This document shows positions 56,988 to 64,000 of a stretch of 64,000 bases of DNA, piece by piece (within the stretch, counting starts at the first letter, position 1; each line of letters begins with the position of its first letter). This DNA comes from Primulina eburnea. Taxonomy: Eukaryota; Streptophyta; Magnoliopsida; Lamiales; Gesneriaceae. Location of the stretch: contig NC_133109.1 in assembly GCF_022965805.1 (NCBI RefSeq), positions 7,045,869 through 7,109,868 of the forward strand, given 5' to 3'. Below the pieces are notes generated by a model. The model had not been told where the DNA came from. It searched no databases and was given only the letters and a program-made list of their open reading frames with translations. Both the position numbers and the translations under genes were made by a program.

Positions 56988-58448
56988 GTGCATGAGAAGA
57001 ATTACCCGACGCATGACTTAGAATTAGCAGTTGTTGTCTTTGCGTTAAAGATTTGGAGGCACTACTTGTACGACGAGAAATTCCAGATTTTCACGGATCA
57101 CAAGAGTCTCAAGTATTTCTTCACACAAAAAGAACTGAATATGAGGCAGAGACAGTGGTTAGAGTTGGTGAAGGACTTTGACTGCGAGATTAGCTACCAT
57201 CCGGGAAAGGCTAATGTCGTCGCAGACGCTTTGAGCAGGAAAGTGGCAGTTGTAGCACAGTTGTCAGTGCAGAAACCTCTTCAGTCTGAGATTCAGATGT
57301 TTGACTTAGAATTTTACCGCAAGGACAGAGCTCCAAGGGTGTCTAATCTGACAGTCCAATCTTCCTTGCAAGACCGTATTCGTGCGGGCCAGCCTTCAGA
57401 TGAGCAGTTGCAGAAGTGGAGGCTGAAGGATGAGGCCAAGGATAGTGTACTCTACACAGTGTCAGATTGTATTGTGAGATACAGAGGTAGAATGTGGGTG
57501 CCTAGTGTTGATTCGATCAGAGAGGATATTCTGACAGAGGCACACGCATCTCCGTATTCTATTCACCCAGGAGGTACCAAGATGTACAAGGACCTACAGA
57601 TTTTGTATTGGTGGCCAGGGATGAAGAGAGACATCCGCAGATTTGTGTCTGAATGCCTCACTTGTCAGCAGGTGAAGGCAGAGCATCAGAGGCCAGCAGG
57701 ATTTATTAAGCCACTCCCCATCCCAGATTGAAAATGGGAGAATATTACAATGGACTTTGTGGTTGGTTTGCCGAGGTCAGTCAGATGATCGAATTCTATT
57801 TGGGTTATAGTGGACCGACTCACTAAGTCGGCGCATTTCTTGCCCGTGAAGACGACTTTCTCCATAACGCAGTACGCGGAGCTTTATATCCGGGAGATTG
57901 TTCGATAACATGAAATCCCTGTTTCTATCGTGTCCAACAGGGACCCGAGATTTACATCGTCCTTTTGGAAGAGCCTACATGCAGCCATGGGGATGAAGTT
58001 GCTTTTCAGTATCGCACCCGCAGACAGATGGACAGTCTAAGCGAGTGATTCAAATTTTGGAGGATCTATTGCGAGCGTGTATGATCGATTTCCAGGGGAC
58101 TTGGGAATCAAAACTACCTCTAGTGAAGTTCACATAAAACAACAGTTTTCAATCATCGATAGATATGGCTCTGAAATGTCTGCCCTTTTTATTGCTGTAA
58201 AAGTATTAGAATTTTTTTTCCCCAAAGATTTCGGCAAACATAGATAACACGTGAAAATATTTTGCCCTTTTTAAAATAAAAGCTCAACAAACTAGCATTT
58301 AAAAATTCAAGTAAAATAGTCGTAAAGTAAAATCGTCTACTGTTTTACCAAACCTAAAAAGCAATAAATTAAAAAGTAAAGCCCATACTAAACCTCTCAA
58401 AAATCTCTCAAAAGCATAATTAAATAATCTTAAAAATCTTTAACTTAA

Positions 58449-58453
58449 ATCAT
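58449..58453. repeat. Target-site duplication ATCAT (left of gag-only element)
   Basis: ATCAT recurs at 63467-63471. Confidence 0.94.
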
Positions 58454-59692
58454 TGATAGGCTCGTAATAGTTTGCATTTTTGTTGTCATATCTCTCATTG
58501 TTACCACTTTCAACGTGCTTAATTGACACATTTTTGTGTGATTTTAATGTAGGGTGAAGTTTTCTGTTCTTGCGATAAATTTGGGCTAAAAATGGTGATT
58601 TTATATCATAATTAAAGTTGTCGATATGATCTTAGTGGAAGACGTGGAGCAGAAAAATTCAGAAGATGTTTTTGCATAAGGCGTGATCACGCCTTGTAAC
58701 TACTCTTCTACTGCTTATGATTAGATTTTATTTTTGAATACTGGGCTTTTAGACTTTTGGGCCCATTAATCTTTTATTTTTTTTGATGACCTACACTATC
58801 TACACATAAGGGAGGCGGCAGAGAAGAATTCCTCCAACCAATCTCCAACAGCTCTCGTGAAGTGAAGAAAAAAGGGGCGCAAGGCTAAGTTTCATTTTTA
58901 TTCAAGGGATAATTTTACTATTTCGATTTATCACTATGAGGCTTTTTGCACTTTAATTTATTATTTTTGTTTGCCTAGGTATTTGTTGATTTATTATTTA
59001 ATTATATGAATGTTATATGTCAATTAATCTGACAATTTAATTTGATGTATGATTTTCTACTGCTATCCATGAATTCAGTGATCCGTAATTGTCATGAACG
59101 ATTGGTACATGAGTAGCGATAGATTAGGTGTGTTGTGCTATCATAACATATTTAATCTAAATAAATCAACGAAACTCGATCTATCAATTGCAGCTATCTC
59201 GGTTGTTAGATTTAGGATTAATTGTTTTCACAAAACGAAAATGCTATTTTTAATTAATATGGAACGCTATCGTGCCCAGTTAGTTATTAATAAGTTTTGA
59301 CTGGATGCTGGGTTCGGTCAATTATTTTAGGAAAACACAAGAATTTTAGCGGCTATCCCTATAATTCTAAAATTAATTGCTTGTAATTGCATGAATAAAT
59401 ATATGTTAGCCGATGAACAGTGATACAATTGAATAGTAGAAATCCCTTGAATCGAGCTTGGTAATATTAATTTACATTTAATTAGTTTTTCATCTTGATT
59501 TTTTATTTCTTCTTGCATGTTAAATTAGTTCTAGTATTTTATTTAATTCATATCCAAAATCCCCCCTTTATTTGCATTTTTCTCGAAAGAAATAAATCTC
59601 CCGTTCCCTGTGGATTCGACCCTGCTCATCATTACGCTAATTTTATTTAGAGAGTAGGAATTTAAGTTTGGTGGCAGAACGACAGCACACCA
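58454..59692 (+). repeat. 5' LTR of the gag-only element
   Basis: TG...CA, 1239 bp. Holds one perfect palindrome AAGGCGTGATCACGCCTT at 58678-58695. Confidence 0.94.
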
Positions 59693-59697
59693 AATTT

Positions 59698-59715
59698 TGG
59701 CGCCGTTGCCGGGGA
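59698..59715 (+). promoter_or_regulatory. Primer-binding site, tRNA-Asp type (gag-only element)
   Basis: TGGCGCCGTTGCCGGGGA five bases after the LTR end, identical to that of the Athila-like element. Confidence 0.93.
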
Positions 59716-59837
59716 ACGGTGCAAGGTTAGATTTTTCGAGTTTTGTTATTATTTTTTTTACGTCTCATTCTTCTTGTACAGGTGATTCATCAAGAAAAGA
59801 AGAATTTGAGAATCTTTTTGTTGTGAAATACTTTGAG

Positions 59838-60635
59838 ATGTTTCATCGACAAGTATTCACAAGTTTTGCCCAACAAAACAGAGAACCATTCTACGCAGCA
59901 TGGGAGAGATTCAATAATTTAGTAACAACATTCAGGAATCATGATTTTTCTAACTATGTTCTTATTAGACTTTTTCTTAAAGGTTTGGATGCAATTACAC
60001 GAAGATGGGTATTTAATGGAGCACTAACAAATGGTAGTCCACTACTTAGTCGACCTGAAGACGGTGTGATATATTTGCTAAATGATATGGCCGACTTTGA
60101 CTACCATCAATATTGGAATCCTTCGCTGCAGAGTTGGAGCCACCAATACCCTCCAGAAATTAGCCAATCTGATTTTACAGACCAACCTTTCGAGCATCAA
60201 GAAGATGATGGATATAGTCTTGAAATAATCATAAGTCGATTGAATTCTATGGTAAACAAGCGCGTGGCATTGAATGAGGAAACTGTTGAGCCTCAGTCTG
60301 AAGAAGTTTTGAAAGAAATATCACACGAAGATGAGGCACCAATGAAGTTGAGAGATGAACAAGCTCCTGAGACTATCGATTTGAGCTCGTCGATAATATT
60401 ATCGTACATACATCTAGGGGATCCTTGTTTTTCTCCATTGCCGATTTCAACAGATTTTGTTCTTGAAGAGCCAACGATGATACTCTCATCTCATGCCTAT
60501 TATTTAAAGTCACGTTTTGTTGAGGAGACGAGCTTATATTGCATATATCAAGCCAAACTTGAGGGCACATGGAACCAAGACCCATATATGGTGTCATATG
60601 ACACGTACTTTGGGCGTCAGCCGCTCTTTGAATGA
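59838..60635 (+). CDS. Truncated Gag-like protein of the gag-only element
   Basis: The open frame runs from 59697 with no ATG until 59838; I give that ATG as the earliest standard start, and 47 upstream open codons may or may not be translated. The visible Gag homology is only the second half of the capsid domain: VVKYFEMFHRQVFTSFAQQN, FYAAWERFNNLVTTFRNHDF, LIRLFLKGLD. This matches FLIKYFPP...FAQYE...YEAWERYKDLLRRCPHH of the Athila-like Gag. The C-terminal half is acidic and unfamiliar (EPQSEEVLKEISHEDEAPM). No zinc knuckle, protease or polymerase. The frame lacks stops, so it may still be translated. Confidence 0.75.
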   Translation: MFHRQVFTSFAQQNREPFYAAWERFNNLVTTFRNHDFSNYVLIRLFLKGLDAITRRWVFNGALTNGSPLLSRPEDGVIYLLNDMADFDYHQYWNPSLQSWSHQYPPEISQSDFTDQPFEHQEDDGYSLEIIISRLNSMVNKRVALNEETVEPQSEEVLKEISHEDEAPMKLRDEQAPETIDLSSSIILSYIHLGDPCFSPLPISTDFVLEEPTMILSSHAYYLKSRFVEETSLYCIYQAKLEGTWNQDPYMVSYDTYFGRQPLFE

Positions 60636-62227
60636 GAGTTTTTGAGGGTCAAGCCGACGACTAAAAATCAAGCGCTTTTGGGAGGCAACCCAAATTTTTT
60701 GTTCTTATTATTTTTAATTTCTTTTATTTTTATTTTTTTCAAATAGTACAATTTTTGTTACCTTTGTGCAGAAGATGTCTTCTAACAAGGCGTGATCACG
60801 CCTTACAAGAATATCACTTCTGCACCAAAAAAAAAAAAAAAAATTGCCCTAAACACAGTAGATGTCTTTTGACAAGGCGTGGTCACGCCTTGTCCGAAAC
60901 CATCTTCTGAAAAAAAAATTATTATAATAAAAAAAAATTTCCTTATACGCAGTAGATGTTTTCTAACAAGGCGTGATCACGCCTTGTGAGAAAACATCTT
61001 CTGATTTTTGAAAGAAAAAAAAAACAGATTTTTTTTTTTGTTTTTGTTTTTTCTAACCCTATTTGTTCTCACCCCCTTTCACATCTTCTCCCGCAGGATT
61101 TGTCAACACCGCCACAACAATAGAAAGCTTTGCTCCACGATGTCCAACAATTTTCAGGGGAGTTTTCTAACTTCTTTTGGGTTTTTACTGTCTATGTTGT
61201 GCATTTAATTTTTGTGTCATCGAGGACATTGCCACATATAGGTATGGGAGGGGTATATAGCCTTATTTCTCGTTTCAAGTTCTATTTTTTTCAATTTTTT
61301 TTTTTGCATGTTTATTCGAGAAAAAAAAATAAAGAAGAAAGAGAGGAGGGAGTCCGGCAAAATGAATTTGTTTGATCCATAAAGCATCTAGTGTTTATTC
61401 TTTATCTCTCTCATTTGAATCTTGAATGCCTCTGATGCGAGTCTATGAAAAAAAACTGATGTCTTCTTTGTGTGCAACTGATTTTGCATTCTTACTGCTA
61501 CATTTATGGGAAATTGCTCTTGATGATGTGTTGAAATGACAAGTGTATGGGGTCTAACACACATACCATTTTTTTGTGTGAGCTTTGGGCCTATGAGCAA
61601 TCATCATATCATGCTCCAATTTTTTCTTGATTGTGTGTTAGTCATACATTGTTTATTTTTCTAGAACTTGCATTGTTATACATGTCTTTGTTGATACCTT
61701 GTGATGGATTAGGTGCATAAACAAAGTAAAGGGCATTAGGTTCAAACCATTTTCTTTCGCATCATCTTAGCCGTTCTTTGAGCCTACCCTGATTCATTTA
61801 CCCTTAGTGAGCCAAGTTCGAGCCTGAGCCTATTTGTTGGAAAATAACCACGTTACAAGCCATGATAAATCCTTTTTGTTGGTTAATTCATTCACTTGGT
61901 AGAGGATATGATATATTTGCAAGCTTATGGTAAAAATTTTCAGTGTTTTGACATGAGAGCTTCTTGATACATACCTAGACACTTACGAGTGAAATGAGCG
62001 AATCTTGTGAGGAGTGTTTGGACTCTATGCGTTTTTATTTCTACACATTCGGATGGAAGCAATTGCTCATGATGTTGGTAGTCAGATGCACAACAATTAA
62101 ATTTCTTTGTTGCATGAAAAAAATATTTTACGGACAAGTAAATGAAGCAGAAAGAGGATAATGAGCTGGGACAATGAATTGAACTCTTTTATGCTTGAGG
62201 ACAAGCATGGTTTAGGTGTGGGAGATT
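60636..62227 (+). other. 3' non-coding region of the gag-only element with polypurine tract
   Basis: No gene. Contains a GGGAGGCAACCCAA hairpin near 60688, three long palindromes (60770-61005), A- and T-homopolymers, the Athila/Tat-type block GAGGACATTGCC then TATGGGAGGGG near 61220-61250, and the polypurine tract GGTGTGGGAGATT just before 62228. Confidence 0.75.
60770..61005. repeat. Three long palindromes built on AAGGCGTGATCACGCCTT
   Basis: Cores at 60787-60804, 60874-60891 (one change, GGTCAC) and 60968-60985. Outer arms extend each palindrome: AGATGTTTTCT on the left and AGAAAACATCT on the right of the third unit, giving about 54 bp of near-perfect symmetry. The units are separated by A/T runs. 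Confidence 0.94.
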
Positions 62228-63466
62228 TGATAGGCTCGTAATAGTTTGAATTTTTGTTGTCATATCTCTCATTTTTACCACTTTCAACGTGCTTAATTGA
62301 CACATTTTTGTGTGATTTTAATGTAGGGTGAAGTTTTCTGTTCTTGCGATAAATTTGGGCTAAAAAGGGTGATTTTATATCATAATTAAAGTTGCCGATA
62401 TGATCTTAGTGGAAGACGTGGAGCAGAAAAATTCAGAAGATGTTTTTGCATAAGGCGTGATCACGCCTTGTGACTACTCTTCTACTGCTTATGATTAGGT
62501 TTTATTTTTGAATATTGGGCTTTTAGACTTTTGGGCCCATTAATCTTTTATTTTTTTTGATGACCTACACCATCTACACATAAGGGAGGCGGCAGAGAAG
62601 AATTCCTCCAACCAATCTCCAACAGCTCTCGTGAAGTGAAGAAAAAAGGGGCGCAAGGCTAAGTTTCATTTTTATTCAAGGGATAATTTTACTATTTCGA
62701 TTTATCACTATGAGGCTTTTTGCACTTTAATTTATTATTTTTGTTTGCCTAGGTATTTGTTGATTTATTATTTAATTATATGAATGTTATATGTCAATTA
62801 ATCTGATAATTTAATTTGATGTATGATTTTCTAATGCTATCCATGAATTCAGTGATCCGTAATTGTCATGAACGATTGGTACATGAGTAGCGATAGATTA
62901 GGTGTGTTGTGCTATCATAACATATTTAATCTAAATAAATCAACGAAACTCGATCTATCAATTGCAGCTATCTCGATTGTTAGATTTTAGGATTAACTGT
63001 TTTCACAAAACGAAATGCTATCTTTAATTAATATGGAACGCTATCGTGCCCAGTTAATTATTAATAAGTTTTGACTGGATGCTGGGTTCGGTCAATTATT
63101 TTAGGAAAACACAAGAATTTTAGCGGCTATCCCTATAATTCTAAAGTTAATTGCTTGTAATTGCATGAATAAATATATGTTAGCCGATGAACAGTGATAC
63201 AATTGAATAGTAGAAATCCCTTGAATCGAGCTTCGTAATATTAATTTCCATTTAATTAGTTTTTCATCTTGATTTGTTATTTCTTCTTGCATGTTAAATT
63301 AGTTCTAGTATTTTATTTAATTCATATCCAAAATCCCCCCTTTATTTGCATTTTGCTCGAAAGAAATAAATCTCCCGTTCCTTGTGGATTCGACCCTGCT
63401 CATCATTACGCTAATTTTATTTAGAGAGTAGGAATTTAAGTTTGGTGGCACAACGACAGCACACCA
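62228..63466 (+). repeat. 3' LTR of the gag-only element
   Basis: 1239 bp with the same ends; palindrome core at 62452-62469 unchanged. Confidence 0.94.
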
Positions 63467-63471
63467 ATCAT
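63467..63471. repeat. Target-site duplication ATCAT (right)
   Basis: Exact copy of 58449-58453. Confidence 0.94.
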
Positions 63472-64000
63472 AAAGCATAATGCGGAAAATGTAGCGCTGG
63501 TCCTCGGGTTGTGTGCACCTTCAGTCCAGTCTAATCATCCGTCAAGTCCTCCTACATCCTCACCTGCATCCATCACACCTAGTGAGTCTAAAGACTCAAC
63601 ACACCATAATCTTGATAACAAGTAATACGTATAAAATCACATGCAACAGTGAAAAATACTTGTACTTAAATATCGTTTTCATGAAGATGCGTAAAATTTA
63701 AATATGAACATTTTCGTAAACATTTTCATGATATGTATAACATAAACCCTAACTTTTTCTTTTTCCTCAACATGACATGACATAAAACCTTTAACATGAT
63801 CATAAACATTTTCCTTTTCCTTTTCCTTTTTTGAATTCAGATCGTTAATTGTGACTTTCCTCAACATGAGATGACATGACGATGGATCCATCTACATATA
63901 ACCATAGAACTGGGCGGCGGGAACATCAGCGACACTCTCACCCGTCAACTGAGTCTTGGCCTATCATTATCGGATAGAAATACGATCGTCGGGGCTCCCT

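Larger units (their letters stand above)
51650..58171 (+). mobile_element. Tekay-like Gypsy element, copy B (RT deleted, 3' end lost)
   Basis: 5' LTR, iMet primer site, gag, candidate intron, protease, a deletion removing RT, RNase H interrupted by a Cassandra solo LTR, and integrase cut at 58171 by another LTR. Several nonsense codons. Non-autonomous. Confidence 0.9.
56516..58171 (+). pseudogene. Tekay-like RNase H and integrase, interrupted by Cassandra LTR
   Basis: RNase H begins DSSKLGLGAVLMQQGRVIAYA, breaks at VH (56588) for the Cassandra LTR, and resumes at 56988 with [31 protein letters not shown] and [10 protein letters not shown]. Integrase follows: zinc module [11 protein letters not shown] ... 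CLTCQQVK, then TGA at 57729-57731, further stops near 57786 and 57906, and core remnants ([23 protein letters not shown]). Ends at IDMA near 58171. Confidence 0.88.
58454..63466 (+). mobile_element. Non-autonomous gag-only LTR element (TR-GAG-like, Athila/Tat-related)
   Basis: Two 1239-bp LTRs of exactly equal length with about 21 differences by eye, exact ATCAT duplication, tRNA-Asp primer site, one gag-derived ORF and no pol. LTR start TGATAGGCTCGT, primer site and 3' signals parallel the Athila-like element at 16619-28123, suggesting that it uses an Athila-type partner's enzymes (inferred). Confidence 0.93.
58172..64000 (-). mobile_element. Minus-strand LTR of the solo-LTR family, running off the window
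   Basis: 58172-58453 and 63472-64000, read on the minus strand, match the last part of 44249-47662: the terminal block GCAATAAAAAGGGCAGACATTTCA versus GCAATAAGAGATGAGGACGTTTCA, and the GAGTCTTTAGACTC region at about 63582-63597. The LTR end lies at 58172, inside Tekay-like integrase. Its middle is interrupted by the gag-only element. Whether it is solo or part of a full element cannot be seen. Confidence 0.85.

Overview
This window reads as intergenic heterochromatin from a flowering-plant nuclear genome, most likely a eudicot. I see no intact host gene. Almost every base belongs to nested long-terminal-repeat (LTR) retrotransposons: Ty1/Copia, several Ty3/Gypsy lineages (Tekay-like chromoviruses, a CRM-like element, an Athila-like element), a small gag-only element and a Cassandra solo LTR carrying 5S rRNA-like sequence. 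Diagnostic evidence is polyprotein domains, TG...CA LTR ends, tRNA primer-binding sites (iMet type TGGTATCAGAGC, Asp type TGGCGCCGTTGCC), polypurine tracts and exact 5-bp target-site duplications (TSDs).

Layout. (1) Start to 15900: a decayed minus-strand Copia element whose gag is split by a very young, apparently intact minus-strand Tekay-like element (4206-11843, TSD GCGAC). (2) 15901-16085 and 34649-38446: an older layer holding a 135-codon plus-strand ORF of unknown origin and a minus-strand SIRE-like Copia pol remnant. A CRM-like Gypsy element (16086-34648, minus strand) splits this ORF, and an Athila-like element (16619-28123, plus strand, TSD GAAAC) sits inside one of its LTRs. (3) 38447-42484: 5' LTR and gag of a Tekay-like element. 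(4) 42485-44248: an LTR-like segment and a fragment of unknown coding sequence. (5) 44249-47662: a 3.4-kb solo LTR with TSD GCCAT. (6) 47663-58171: a second copy of layers 2 and 3 (ORF, SIRE-like pol, Tekay-like LTR and gag), here continuing into pol and interrupted by a Cassandra solo LTR (TSD GTGCA). (7) 58172 to the end: a minus-strand LTR of the same family as the solo LTR, split by a gag-only element (58454-63466, TSD ATCAT).

By-eye LTR mismatch counts agree with the nesting order: about 4 in 1479 bp for the young Tekay-like element, about 20 in 1.4 kb for Athila, about 21 in 1239 bp for the gag-only element, roughly 25-30 in 1.7 kb for the outer Copia, and about 15 in 533 bp for the CRM-like element.

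The most unusual signal is not a protein. Seven of the eight LTR families in the window, all except the Cassandra solo LTR (whose repeat is the 5S-like domain) and the pol-only SIRE fragments (whose LTRs are not visible), carry short clustered inverted repeats in their LTR and/or 3' non-coding region. Each family has its own sequence, except that one module (CACGGACCC / GGGTCCGTG) is shared by the CRM-like and a Tekay-like family. Other notable points are a candidate 180-bp phase-preserving intron at a gag-protease junction, a sharply bounded 2.2-kb tract of near identity between two otherwise diverged SIRE copies, and a gag-only element with the same LTR start, primer site and palindrome architecture as the Athila-like element.
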